Source: Saccharofermentans sp.
GTDB taxonomy: Bacteria > Bacillota > Clostridia > Saccharofermentanales > Saccharofermentanaceae
Length of the DNA stretch: 36,950 bases
Direction of reading: 5' to 3'
NCBI GenBank assembly: GCA_024682215.1
Contig: JAIKZM010000051.1
Location: 1 to 36,950 of the forward strand
Position 1 is the first letter of the stretch, and every line of letters starts with the position of its first letter. The translations under genes were made by a program, and so were the position numbers. The notes under the pieces are model-generated. The model was not told where the DNA came from. It saw nothing but the letters and a program-made list of their open reading frames with translations, and did no database searches. Below are positions 1 through 6,978 of this stretch, piece by piece.

Positions 1-1025
1 TATGTGCCTTCGCCAGCCTTTGTTCCGCCGGAGTTACCAACCATAACGTAGTTGATGAGCCAAGCAGGTCCGAAGAAGCAGAATGCAGGCTTGTTGTCCT
101 TACCTTCCTGAGAAACGCCCTTCATGTCAGCGTACCAAGCAGGTGTCCAGTCCTGAGTCTCGTTGCTCCAACCCTTATCGAGGAGCTGCTTAGAGATATC
201 GAAGAATGCCTGTCTTTCAGGAGCGATGTTGAGCTTGCCGTCAACGATCCAACCAGAAGAAGAGGAGTTCTCAACCATGTGCCAAACGTCACCGTCACCG
301 GAAACGATAGGATAGCCCTTAGCCTTGAGCTTCTCAGCTGCCTTCCAGAATGTATCATAGTTACCGGAACCAGCGCCAACTTCCTTCTCAACAGTAGCTG
401 CCTCATCAGATCCGAAAACTTCCTTAGCGATGGAAGCTCTGTAGATCATAGCACCACCGGTAGCCTGATATCCGAGAGCTACGAGAGCCTTATCGGAAGG
501 TCTTGTACCGATTTCAACTGTGTACTGAGCGATCTCTGCATCCTTGAGGTCCTTATCGACATCAATTCCGAGATCCTTATAAGCAGCTGCGAACTGAGCT
601 GCATCGCCCTGAGCATACTTAAGAACGAAAGCTGCCTCTGCTGCGTACAGATCAACTTCACCATTCTTGAGTGCTGCGTCGAGTGCAGGCTGGTAAGTAC
701 CGTTCGTTGTAGCGATGATTGTTACATCGATTGTGTACTTCTTACCGAAATCAGGGTTAAGAGAGATGTACTTCTTAGCCATGTTCGGAACTTCGTTTGT
801 GAATGACCACATGTTGATGTGAACAGGGCCCTCACCGTAAGACTCCTTAACGGTTGTCTCTGTTGTGGTTGTCTCGCCACCTGCTGCAGCTGTTGTCTCT
901 GCGGGCTTAGACTCACCAGACTTTGTCTCGCTGGAAGCTGAACCTGTAGGCTGAGCGGGCTGATTACAACCTGCCATTGCTGCTATCATAGCTACGGAGA
1001 GCAAGCTAGCAATAACTTTTTTCAT
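1..1025 (-). CDS. Sugar ABC transporter substrate-binding lipoprotein (3' end cut by window)
   Basis: This is a family-1-type extracellular solute-binding protein that captures a carbohydrate outside the membrane for an ABC importer. The minus-strand reading frame is open from ATG at 1025 to the window edge (about 341 codons). It starts with a lipoprotein signal: MKK, a hydrophobic stretch, then the lipobox AMAGC with Cys20. A Ser/Thr/Ala/Glu-rich linker follows. The start is supported by a GGAGG ribosome-binding site at about 1031-1037. It is a diverged paralogue, roughly 85% identical by eye, of the complete protein at 6979-8451, and its upstream region is mirrored too. Its C-terminus and any permease partners lie outside the window. 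The exact sugar cannot be read from the sequence. Confidence 0.9.
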   Translation of the reverse strand, partial: MKKVIASLLSVAMIAAMAGCNQPAQPTGSASSETKSGESKPAETTAAAGGETTTTETTVKESYGEGPVHINMWSFTNEVPNMAKKYISLNPDFGKKYTIDVTIIATTNGTYQPALDAALKNGEVDLYAAEAAFVLKYAQGDAAQFAAAYKDLGIDVDKDLKDAEIAQYTVEIGTRPSDKALVALGYQATGGAMIYRASIAKEVFGSDEAATVEKEVGAGSGNYDTFWKAAEKLKAKGYPIVSGDGDVWHMVENSSSSGWIVDGKLNIAPERQAFFDISKQLLDKGWSNETQDWTPAWYADMKGVSQEGKDNKPAFCFFGPAWLINYVMVGNSGGTKAGEGT

Positions 1026-1061
1026 AAGTTTTCCTCCTTGTGTGTTTTCGTTTTCTACTTA

Positions 1062-1077
1062 TGGACATTCTTGTCCA
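1062..1077. promoter_or_regulatory. Perfect dyad TGGACA-N4-TGTCCA in the leader of the left lipoprotein gene
   Basis: A perfect 6+6 inverted repeat with a four-base centre lies between the promoter (1089-1117) and the ribosome-binding site of the minus-strand lipoprotein gene. The same dyad sits at the same place in the mirrored copy (6927-6942), although flanking bases have diverged. It could be a repressor operator just downstream of the transcription start or a leader-RNA hairpin. Which one cannot be decided from the sequence. Confidence 0.5.
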
Positions 1078-1088
1078 CACGTATCGTT

Positions 1089-1117
1089 ATTTTATACAAA
1101 CAAACCCTATCCGTCAA
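1089..1117 (-). promoter_or_regulatory. Sigma-A promoter of the left lipoprotein gene
   Basis: On the minus strand a TTGACG -35 box (1112-1117) and a TAAAAT -10 box (1089-1094) are separated by exactly 17 bases. The same boxes and spacing occur in the mirrored promoter at 6887-6915, which supports function. Confidence 0.65.
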
Positions 1118-1206
1118 GTAATGTTTGCATAAAAACCACCATAAACGGTGCCTCGTGAGCTTCTCCCGAAAGTTATGTTTACAACTTTTCTATATATGTA
1201 TATCTT

Positions 1207-1215
1207 TGTTATAAT
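1207..1215 (+). promoter_or_regulatory. Extended -10 promoter of the left DUF624 gene
   Basis: TGTTATAAT is a TG-N-TATAAT extended -10 element about 50 bases before the DUF624 start. No convincing -35 box is visible. The identical nonamer is found upstream of the mirrored DUF624 gene (6790-6798, minus strand) and again at 30176-30184. Confidence 0.5.
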
Positions 1216-1263
1216 GTCATTCTGATTTATCTTTTAATCCACGTATATATTTGGGGGCTAAAC

Positions 1264-1911
1264 ATGACTTCATTTTTTGATAAAAGAAGTATCCCGATGA
1301 AGATACTTACGGCTTTATGCAACCTTATTCTCGTAAATATCTGTTTCATTATCGGCTGCATTCCGGTCTTTACCATCGGCGCTTCACTTACGGCTACGTA
1401 TAAGATAACCATCAAGATCGCTGCAGGCGAGAACCCCTCTGTTTTCAGGGATTTCTTCAGCTGCTACAAAGAGAACTTCATCAGATCTACGGCGTTCTGG
1501 ATAGTCTACTGCATTCTCGCCGCTTTCTTCGGATTTGAGATCTATATGGTCAGGACTATGCTTCCCAAGGAGTACCAGTGGTCCATGTACCCTGCATTCT
1601 TCTTCCTTTTTGCCATTTTCGCTTCGGCTTCTTATGCCTTCCCTCTTATCGCCTGGTTTGATGAGACCGTCAAGCAGACTATCAAGAATTCACTGCTCCT
1701 TGCGATCACCAACCTCCCTACCACGATTCTTTTCGCTGTAGTCACGGCAGGCGTCGCAGCCGCATGGCATTTCGAAATGATCATCACATTCAGTATCCTT
1801 ATATTCATGGGCTTTGGAATAGTAGCACTCCTGTTCTCTTTCTTCCTGAAAAGGATCTTCGAAAAACACGGTGCAGTCATCACTTCAGACGAAGAAAATA
1901 CAGGCTTATAA
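1264..1911 (+). CDS. DUF624 / YesL-family membrane protein, left copy
   Basis: This 215-residue integral membrane protein belongs to the DUF624 (YesL-like) family, whose members usually sit beside sugar-binding proteins and LplB/YtcP-type permeases; the molecular role is unsettled. The N-terminal motif FFDKRSIPMKIL is followed by several hydrophobic segments (roughly residues 12-40, 78-100, 104-130, 145-165 and 170-200) and ends in a charged cytoplasmic-looking tail. A GGGGG-type ribosome-binding site precedes the ATG. The gene is divergent from the binding-protein gene and convergent with the transketolase genes. A diverged mirror copy lies at 6096-6749. It may assist or regulate the adjacent transporter; that is inference from context. 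Confidence 0.85.
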   Translation: MTSFFDKRSIPMKILTALCNLILVNICFIIGCIPVFTIGASLTATYKITIKIAAGENPSVFRDFFSCYKENFIRSTAFWIVYCILAAFFGFEIYMVRTMLPKEYQWSMYPAFFFLFAIFASASYAFPLIAWFDETVKQTIKNSLLLAITNLPTTILFAVVTAGVAAAWHFEMIITFSILIFMGFGIVALLFSFFLKRIFEKHGAVITSDEENTGL

Positions 1912-1959
1912 AAAGCGGGTTTCTCTGCTTCACAAGCCGCATTATATGATCGGACAAAT

Positions 1960-1998
1960 AAAAAGAGGCTGTCTCAATCTCTGGGACAGCCTCTTTAC
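1960..1998. terminator. Rho-independent terminator between convergent DUF624 and transketolase genes
   Basis: The arms AAGAGGCTGTC and GACAGCCTCTT form a strong hairpin, flanked by an A-run on the left and T-rich sequence on the right, so it can serve both converging genes. It is unrelated in sequence to the terminator at the equivalent place on the right (6064-6095). Confidence 0.8.
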
Positions 1999-2015
1999 AT
2001 TATTGTATTTATTTA

Positions 2016-2960
2016 TTAAAGGGCAGCTTTGATCTGATTGTAGATTCCCTCAGCGTCAAGCTGGAATTCCTTCATGAGCGCACCTGCAGGGCCGCTCTTT
2101 CCGAATCTGTCATAAACGCCGATCTTCTTGACCTTAACGGGATAATTCTCAGAAAGAACATCGCATACTGCGCTTCCCAGGCCTCCGATAACGGAGTGCT
2201 CCTCAACAGTAAATACTCTGTTGGTCTTCTTTGCGAACTCAAGGATAGTATCCTTGTCGATAGGCTTGACTGTGTGAACGTTTACAACTGCAGCGCTGAT
2301 GCCGTCAGCTGCAAGCTTCTCTGCAGCGCCCATTGCTTCTGCTACGCAGACGCCGTTGGCGAAGATGACCATGTCTGTGCCGTCCTTGATAACAACAGCT
2401 TTGCCGACTTCGAACTTGTAGTCAGGTCTGTCGTTGATTACAGGTACTGCAGCTCTTCCGAATCTCATATAGAAAGGTCCCTCTGTCTCGGCAGCCGCCA
2501 TGACCGCAGCCTTTGCCTCGATATCATCGGAAGGAACAATGACTGTCATTCCGGGGATCGTTCTCATAAGAGCAACGTCCTCCAAGCACTGGTGGGAAGC
2601 ACCGTCTTCACCTACTGTAATGCCGGCATGTGTAGCGCCGATCTTAACGTTGAGATGAGGATAACCGATGGAGTTTCTTACCTGCTCAAAGTTTCTGCCT
2701 GCAGCGAACATTGCAAATGAAGAAACGAAAGGGATCTTGCCGCATGTGGAAAGACCTGCAGCTATGCCTGTCATGTTTGCTTCAGCGATTCCGCAGTCGA
2801 TATGACGATCCGGGAATGCCTTCTTGAATGTGGAAGTCTTTGTTGCGCCTGCAAGGTCGGCATCAAGAACTACAACGTCGGGGTTCTTTTTACCGAGTTC
2901 TACAAGTGCGTTACCGTAACTTTCACGTGTAGCGATTTTTACTATATCTCCCATGATCAT
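2016..2960 (-). CDS. Transketolase C-terminal subunit, left copy
   Basis: This 314-residue protein corresponds to the pyrimidine-binding and C-terminal domains of transketolase, as in the two-polypeptide enzymes of many Firmicutes and archaea. With the N-terminal subunit it transfers two-carbon units between sugar phosphates in the non-oxidative pentose phosphate pathway. Visible family sequence includes DCGIAEANMTGIAAGLS near residues 56-72 with the conserved Glu, and TVEEHSVIGGLG near 251-262. The ATG overlaps the stop of the upstream N-terminal gene by four bases, so translation is probably coupled. It differs from the copy at 5096-6040 at about ten residues, so both pairs look functional. 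Confidence 0.93.
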   Translation of the reverse strand: MIMGDIVKIATRESYGNALVELGKKNPDVVVLDADLAGATKTSTFKKAFPDRHIDCGIAEANMTGIAAGLSTCGKIPFVSSFAMFAAGRNFEQVRNSIGYPHLNVKIGATHAGITVGEDGASHQCLEDVALMRTIPGMTVIVPSDDIEAKAAVMAAAETEGPFYMRFGRAAVPVINDRPDYKFEVGKAVVIKDGTDMVIFANGVCVAEAMGAAEKLAADGISAAVVNVHTVKPIDKDTILEFAKKTNRVFTVEEHSVIGGLGSAVCDVLSENYPVKVKKIGVYDRFGKSGPAGALMKEFQLDAEGIYNQIKAAL

Positions 2961-3796
2961 ACCTCTGCTTCGTATTTTGCTAATTGCTCATCAAGCTCTT
3001 TCATAGCCTGCTCGTACTCTTCATCGGAAGGAGCCTTGCCGTGCCATCCTGCCTGATTCTCCATGTAGGAAACGCCCTTGCCCTTAGTGGTCTTCATGAT
3101 GATCGCCGTAGGCATTCCCTTGCACTCTTTTGCCTTTGCGAAAGCGTCTCTGATCTGATCGAAATCGTGACCGTCGATGCAGATAACGTTGAAGTTAAAT
3201 GCTTCGAGCTTCTTGTCGATCGGATAAGGTGAGCAAACGTCATCGATCTTACCGTCGATCTGAAGTCCGTTGTTATCGATGATAACTGTGAGGTTATCGA
3301 TCTTCTTTGCGCCTGCAAACATGAATGCTTCCCAGATCTGGCCTTCCTGGATCTCACCGTCACCGGTAAGAGCATAGACTCTGTAAGAATCGCCGTTCAG
3401 CTTTGCTGCGAGAGCCATACCGACTGCAGTTGACACGCCCTGGCCGAGTGAGCCTGTGCTCATGTCAACGCCGGGAGTCTCAGTCATGCAGGGGTGACCC
3501 TGGAGATAAGAACCGAGCTTACGGAGAGTCTTGAGGTCTTCAACGGGAAAATAACCTCTGTTTGCGAGTGTGGAATAAAGACCGGGAGCCGTGTGACCCT
3601 TTGAGAGAACGAATCTGTCTCTGTCAGCCTTCTTGGGATCCTTGGGGTCGATATTCATTTCCTCGAAATAAAGATAAGTGAACATATCGGCAGCAGACAG
3701 TGATCCGCCCGGATGTCCGGACTTTGCGCTGTGAACTGCTTCAACGATTCCCTTGCGGACTTTTGTCGCTGTGATCTTGAGTTCTTTGTTAGTCAT
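2957..3796 (-). CDS. Transketolase N-terminal (thiamine diphosphate-binding) subunit, left copy
   Basis: This 279-residue protein is the diphosphate-binding half of a split transketolase. The substrate/cofactor loop SAKSGHPGGSLSAAD lies near residue 25. The thiamine diphosphate/metal motif starts at GDGEIQEG and ends at the IDNNGLQ asparagine, about residues 143-174. A modest AAGGT ribosome-binding site lies eight bases before the ATG. It is the first gene of a two-gene unit and I see no strong promoter directly in front. It starts head-to-head with the near-identical gene at 4260, from which it differs at about six residues. Confidence 0.93.
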   Translation of the reverse strand: MTNKELKITATKVRKGIVEAVHSAKSGHPGGSLSAADMFTYLYFEEMNIDPKDPKKADRDRFVLSKGHTAPGLYSTLANRGYFPVEDLKTLRKLGSYLQGHPCMTETPGVDMSTGSLGQGVSTAVGMALAAKLNGDSYRVYALTGDGEIQEGQIWEAFMFAGAKKIDNLTVIIDNNGLQIDGKIDDVCSPYPIDKKLEAFNFNVICIDGHDFDQIRDAFAKAKECKGMPTAIIMKTTKGKGVSYMENQAGWHGKAPSDEEYEQAMKELDEQLAKYEAEV

Positions 3797-3847
3797 TTTG
3801 AATACCTTTTTCTTTTTGATTTATCTGATAGTCTTTTACATACGGAA

Positions 3848-3871
3848 GGGCTTGACCCTCAGATCAAGCCC
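3848..3871. terminator. Hairpin GGGCTTGA / TCAAGCCC, left copy
   Basis: An 8-base-pair stem with an 8-base loop is mirrored at 4185-4208. The two copies keep identical stems and differ only in the loop. On the right it follows the stop of the isomerase-like fragment, so it may be that gene's original terminator, but no good T-tract follows. Confidence 0.4.
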
Positions 3872-3979
3872 AACCATACATATCCAACCTGTATCAGTTA
3901 AACGGAGCGTTAAATGGATTCTCTGTCGGGTATCTGTCGCCAGCGGGCTTGTTGTAGCCGATGTCGCAAGGGCAGATTC

Positions 3980-4162
3980 TACAGATACTTCCTTATCGAG
4001 AAGAACTTCCCTCATCATGGCGCAGTTGCATTCGGTCACTATGGAAAGGCTCTCTACAACCTCTTCACATACCTTGGAATCTGCCCTTGCGACATCGGCT
4101 ACAACAAGCCCGCTGGTGACAGATACCCGACAGAGAATCCGTTTAACGCTCCGTTTAACTGA
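3980..4162 (+). pseudogene. C-terminal remnant of a probable L-fucose/L-arabinose isomerase-like gene at the palindrome axis
   Basis: The plus frame is open to TGA at 4160-4162 and reads like a real protein tail: FPHHGAVAFGHYGKAL, then a hydrophobic turn, then DIGYNKPAGDRYPTENPF. I read it as the C-terminal end of an L-fucose-isomerase-family enzyme on the basis of the HH...FGHY..AL pattern; this is recognition from memory, not a search. Only about 60 residues remain, and upstream of 3980 the sequence is the inverted left arm, so the rest of the gene is missing. The last 28 codons are also present inverted at 3896-3979, with the two in-frame changes I see being synonymous. It has no plausible start or ribosome-binding site. 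Confidence 0.5.
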
Positions 4163-4184
4163 TATAGGTTGGATATGTATGGTT

Positions 4185-4208
4185 GGGCTTGATCTTTGGG
4201 TCAAGCCC
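4185..4208. terminator. Hairpin GGGCTTGA / TCAAGCCC, right copy
   Basis: This is the mirror of 3848-3871, with identical stems and a loop differing at two positions. It lies 22 bases after the stop of the isomerase-like fragment and 51 bases before the transketolase start. Without a T-tract it is a weak terminator candidate and could instead be an mRNA processing structure. Confidence 0.4.
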
Positions 4209-4259
4209 TTCCGTATGTAAAAGTCTTTCAGATAAATCTAAAAGAAAAAGGTATTCAAA

Positions 4260-5099
4260 ATGACTAACAAAGAACTCAAGATCACAGCGACAAAAGTCCG
4301 CAAGGGAATCGTTGACGCAGTTCACAGTGCAAAGTCCGGACATCCGGGCGGATCACTTTCTGCTGCTGACATGTTCACCTATCTTTATTTCGAAGAAATG
4401 AATATCGATCCCAAGGATCCCAAGAAAGCTGACAGAGACAGATTCGTTCTCTCCAAGGGTCATACGGCACCGGGTCTTTATTCCACTCTCGCAAACAGAG
4501 GTTACTTCCCCGTTGAAGATCTCAAGACACTCCGTAAGCTCGGTTCTTACCTCCAGGGTCACCCCTGCATGACTGAGACTCCCGGCGTTGACATGAGCAC
4601 AGGCTCACTCGGCCAGGGCGTTTCAACAGCAGTCGGCATGGCTCTCGCAGCAAAGCTCAACGGCGATTCCTACAGAGTTTATACTCTTACCGGTGACGGT
4701 GAGATCCAGGAAGGCCAGATCTGGGAAGCATTCATGTTTGCAGGCGCAAAGAAGATCGATAACCTCACGGTTATCATCGACAACAACGGTCTGCAGATCG
4801 ACGGTAAGATCGACGATGTTTGCTCACCTTATCCGATCGACAAGAAGCTCGAAGCATTCAATTTCAACGTAATCTGCATCGACGGTCACGATTTCGACCA
4901 GATCAGAGACGCTTTCGCAAAGGCAAAAGAGTGCAAGGGTATGCCCACTGCGATCATCATGAAGACAACTAAGGGCAAGGGCGTTTCCTACATGGAGAAT
5001 CAGGCAGGATGGCACGGCAAGGCTCCGAATGATGAGGAGTATGCACAGGCTATCAAGGAGCTTGATGAAAAGTTAGCAAAATACGAAGCAGAGGTATGA
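4260..5099 (+). CDS. Transketolase N-terminal (thiamine diphosphate-binding) subunit, right copy
   Basis: A 279-residue thiamine diphosphate-binding half of split transketolase, it has the same motifs as the left copy: SGHPGGSLSAAD near residue 28 and GDGEIQEG through IDNNGLQ at about 143-174. It forms the active enzyme with the next gene, linking pentose phosphates to glycolysis. Differences from the left copy are conservative (for example Glu19/Asp, Ala/Thr before LTGDGE). Many more synonymous changes than amino-acid changes point to purifying selection on both copies. The ribosome-binding site AAGGT is eight bases upstream. The next gene overlaps by four bases. Confidence 0.93.
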   Translation: MTNKELKITATKVRKGIVDAVHSAKSGHPGGSLSAADMFTYLYFEEMNIDPKDPKKADRDRFVLSKGHTAPGLYSTLANRGYFPVEDLKTLRKLGSYLQGHPCMTETPGVDMSTGSLGQGVSTAVGMALAAKLNGDSYRVYTLTGDGEIQEGQIWEAFMFAGAKKIDNLTVIIDNNGLQIDGKIDDVCSPYPIDKKLEAFNFNVICIDGHDFDQIRDAFAKAKECKGMPTAIIMKTTKGKGVSYMENQAGWHGKAPNDEEYAQAIKELDEKLAKYEAEV

Positions 5100-6040
5100 T
5101 CATGGGAGATATAGTTAAAATCGCTACACGTGAGAGTTACGGAAATGCACTCGTAGAGCTCGGCCAGAAGAACCCCAACGTAGTCGTTCTCGATGCTGAC
5201 CTCGCAGGCGCAACAAAGACTTCCACATTCAAGAAGGCATTCCCGGATCGTCATATCGACTGCGGAATCGCAGAAGCAAACATGACAGGCATCGCTGCTG
5301 GTCTTTCTACATGCGGCAAAATCCCGTTCGTTTCCTCATTCGCAATGTTTGCAGCAGGCAGAAACTTTGAGCAGGTTAGAAACTCCATCGGTTATCCGCA
5401 CCTCAATGTTAAGATCGGCGCTACACATGCCGGTATCACGGTAGGTGAGGACGGTGCTTCCCACCAGTGCCTCGAGGACGTTGCTCTTATGAGAACGATC
5501 CCCGGAATGACAGTCATCGTTCCTTCAGATGACATCGAAGCAAAGGCTGCCGTTATGGCTGCTGCCGAGACAGAGGGACCTTTCTACATGAGATTCGGCA
5601 GAGCTGCCGTACCTGTAATCAACGACAGACCTGACTATAAGTTTGAAGTCGGCAAGGCAGTTGTTCTCAAGGATGGCACAGACATGGTCATCTTCGCTAA
5701 CGGCGTCTGCGTAGCAGAAGCATTGGGCGCAGCTGAGAAACTTGCTGCTGACGGCATCAGCGCAGCAGTTGTAAACGTCCATACTGTTAAGCCCATCGAC
5801 AAGGAGACGATCCTTGAGTTTGCCAAGAAGACGAACAGGGTATTCACTGTTGAAGAGCACTCTGTAATCGGCGGCCTCGGAAGCGCAGTATGCGATGTGC
5901 TCTCAGAGGAGTATCCGGTTAAGGTTACCAAGATCGGTGTCTATGACAGATTCGGAAAGAGCGGCCCTGCAGGCGCGCTCATGAAGGAATTCCAGCTTGA
6001 TGCTGAAGGAATCTACAACCAGATCAAAGCAAAGATCTGA
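5096..6040 (+). CDS. Transketolase C-terminal subunit, right copy
   Basis: The 314-residue partner of the preceding gene is coupled to it through an ATGA overlap. It carries the pyrimidine-binding domain with the conserved Glu in GIAEANMTG and the C-terminal domain with TVEEHSVIGG and YDRFGKSGPAG. It is about 97% identical to the left copy at 2016-2960. A bidirectional terminator follows 24 bases after the stop. Having two near-identical split transketolases in mirror image suggests a dosage role or simple duplication, since no substrate difference is apparent. Confidence 0.93.
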   Translation: MIMGDIVKIATRESYGNALVELGQKNPNVVVLDADLAGATKTSTFKKAFPDRHIDCGIAEANMTGIAAGLSTCGKIPFVSSFAMFAAGRNFEQVRNSIGYPHLNVKIGATHAGITVGEDGASHQCLEDVALMRTIPGMTVIVPSDDIEAKAAVMAAAETEGPFYMRFGRAAVPVINDRPDYKFEVGKAVVLKDGTDMVIFANGVCVAEALGAAEKLAADGISAAVVNVHTVKPIDKETILEFAKKTNRVFTVEEHSVIGGLGSAVCDVLSEEYPVKVTKIGVYDRFGKSGPAGALMKEFQLDAEGIYNQIKAKI

Positions 6041-6063
6041 TTTGGATAAACAGATTCATCAAA

Positions 6064-6095
6064 GAAATACCCCCGATGATTCGGGGGTATTTTTG
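6064..6095. terminator. Bidirectional Rho-independent terminator
   Basis: AAATACCCCCGA and TCGGGGGTATTTT form a GC-rich stem with a four-base loop, with T- or A-runs on each side. It serves the transketolase unit from the left and the minus-strand DUF624 gene from the right. Confidence 0.88.
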
Positions 6096-6749
6096 TTAGC
6101 CTGTGATCTCTTCTTCGGGAGTTATTACCGCTCCGTGTTTCTCGAAGATTCTCTTAAGGAAGACAGAAAACAGGAGCGCTATTATTCCTATTCCCATAAA
6201 GATAAGAATACTGAAAGTGATGATCTGAGACGTGGGGTTTACGCACCAGGCAAAACCGACACCGAATGAAACTGCAGCAAAGAATATGGTTGTAGGGAGG
6301 TTGGTCAGGGCGAGAAGGAGAGAGTTTTTGATGATCTGCTTCACTGTTTCGTCAAACCAGCCGATAAGCGGAAAAGCATAGGAAGCTGAAGAGAAGATCG
6401 CAAAAAGGAAAAAGAAAGCAGGGTACATGGACCACTGGTACTGAGCGGGCAGAGCGGTCCTTACCATATAGATCTCAAAGCCGAAGAAAGCAGCGAGCAG
6501 ACAGTAAACAATGAAAAAGCCCGTGGATTTTATAAAGTTATCCTTATAGCAACCGAAGAATTCGCGGAAGACAGAAGGATTCTCGCCGGCTGCTACTTTA
6601 ATTGTAATCCTATATAAAGATGTAATAGAAGCTCCTATAGTAAAGATCGGTATACATCCGATGATGAAACAGAAGTTGACCAGCATCAGATTGCATGCTG
6701 CAGTTAGTATCTTCATTGGAATGCTTCTCTTATCGAAAAATGAACTCAT
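6096..6749 (-). CDS. DUF624 / YesL-family membrane protein, right copy
   Basis: This multi-spanning membrane protein of 217 residues is the mirror paralogue of 1264-1911 (roughly 75-80% identical by eye). It shares the N-terminal FFDKRSIPMKIL and the C-terminal FLKRIFEKHGAVIT. The frame is open much further upstream. The start at 6749 is chosen because it aligns with the left copy and sits six bases after GGAGG; the ATG at 6752 immediately before it is possible. The gene is divergent from the complete sugar-binding lipoprotein and is probably an accessory or regulatory protein of that transporter, an inference from conserved neighbourhood. Confidence 0.85.
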   Translation of the reverse strand: MSSFFDKRSIPMKILTAACNLMLVNFCFIIGCIPIFTIGASITSLYRITIKVAAGENPSVFREFFGCYKDNFIKSTGFFIVYCLLAAFFGFEIYMVRTALPAQYQWSMYPAFFFLFAIFSSASYAFPLIGWFDETVKQIIKNSLLLALTNLPTTIFFAAVSFGVGFAWCVNPTSQIITFSILIFMGIGIIALLFSVFLKRIFEKHGAVITPEEEITG

Positions 6750-6789
6750 CATTTGCCTCCGTTTTTCCAGTTGTCTAATATTCTGATGA

Positions 6790-6798
6790 ATTATAACA
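6790..6798 (-). promoter_or_regulatory. Extended -10 promoter of the right DUF624 gene
   Basis: Minus-strand TGTTATAAT is identical to the element in front of the left DUF624 gene. No good -35 box is apparent, as expected for an extended -10 promoter. Confidence 0.5.
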
Positions 6799-6886
6799 AA
6801 GAATAATGTACATATAAACAAATTGTCGGTATTAGTCGAAAGTTGCTCGCAAACACTGAATATGGTGATTTTTATGCAACACTTAC

Positions 6887-6915
6887 TTGACGAACAGGGT
6901 TTGTTTGTATAAAAT
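6887..6915 (+). promoter_or_regulatory. Sigma-A promoter of the sugar-binding lipoprotein gene
   Basis: TTGACG (6887-6892), a 17-base spacer and TAAAAT (6910-6915) match the mirrored left promoter box for box. Transcription should start near 6922, giving a leader of about 55 bases containing the dyad at 6927-6942. Confidence 0.7.
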
Positions 6916-6926
6916 AACCATACATG

Positions 6927-6942
6927 TGGACAAGAATGTCCA
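6927..6942. promoter_or_regulatory. Perfect dyad TGGACA-N4-TGTCCA in the lipoprotein leader
   Basis: The dyad spans about +5 to +20 relative to the predicted transcription start, a typical position for a blocking repressor. It is conserved in the mirrored copy at 1062-1077. A small RNA hairpin in the leader is the alternative reading. Confidence 0.5.
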
Positions 6943-6978
6943 TAAGTAGAAAACGAAAACACACAAGGAGGAAATTTT

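Larger units (their letters stand above)
2016..3979. repeat. Left arm of a ~2 kb core inverted repeat (axis near 4028)
   Basis: The arm holds the left split transketolase pair plus 183 bases upstream of it. It matches the reverse complement of 4077-6040. Gene ends pair exactly: 2016+6040, 2957+5099, 3796+4260 and 3979+4077 all equal 8056, so there is no net insertion or deletion along the arm. In the 183 non-transketolase bases I count 8 mismatches. In the coding part, differences are mostly at third codon positions. Similarity continues outward into the DUF624 and lipoprotein genes, but with indels and lower identity. Confidence 0.9.
4077..6040. repeat. Right arm of the ~2 kb core inverted repeat
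   Basis: This is the reverse-complement partner of 2016-3979. The 97 bases between the arms (3980-4076) are not palindromic, and this is the only asymmetric part of the 4025-base core. The right arm carries the intact tail of the isomerase-like fragment, the hairpin, and the second split transketolase pair. Confidence 0.9.

Noticed and set aside
279..806. 175-codon plus-strand frame opposite the left lipoprotein gene, with a mirror copy at 7189-7716 on the minus strand
   Set aside because: Both are antisense shadows of the duplicated lipoprotein genes; the Cys/Ser-rich translation and absence of a ribosome-binding site argue against coding.
1960..1998. Dispersed repeat shared with 30097-30129 (both contain GGCTGTCTC-like stems)
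   Set aside because: Only the terminator stem core is alike; loops and flanks differ, so convergence of terminator sequences is enough.
3753..4220. Open frames of 155 codons (plus) and 122 codons (minus, 3836-4204) across the palindrome axis
   Set aside because: They have near-identical translations because they read the same inverted repeat from both strands, they run antisense to the isomerase-like fragment and into the hairpin, and they lack ribosome-binding sites.
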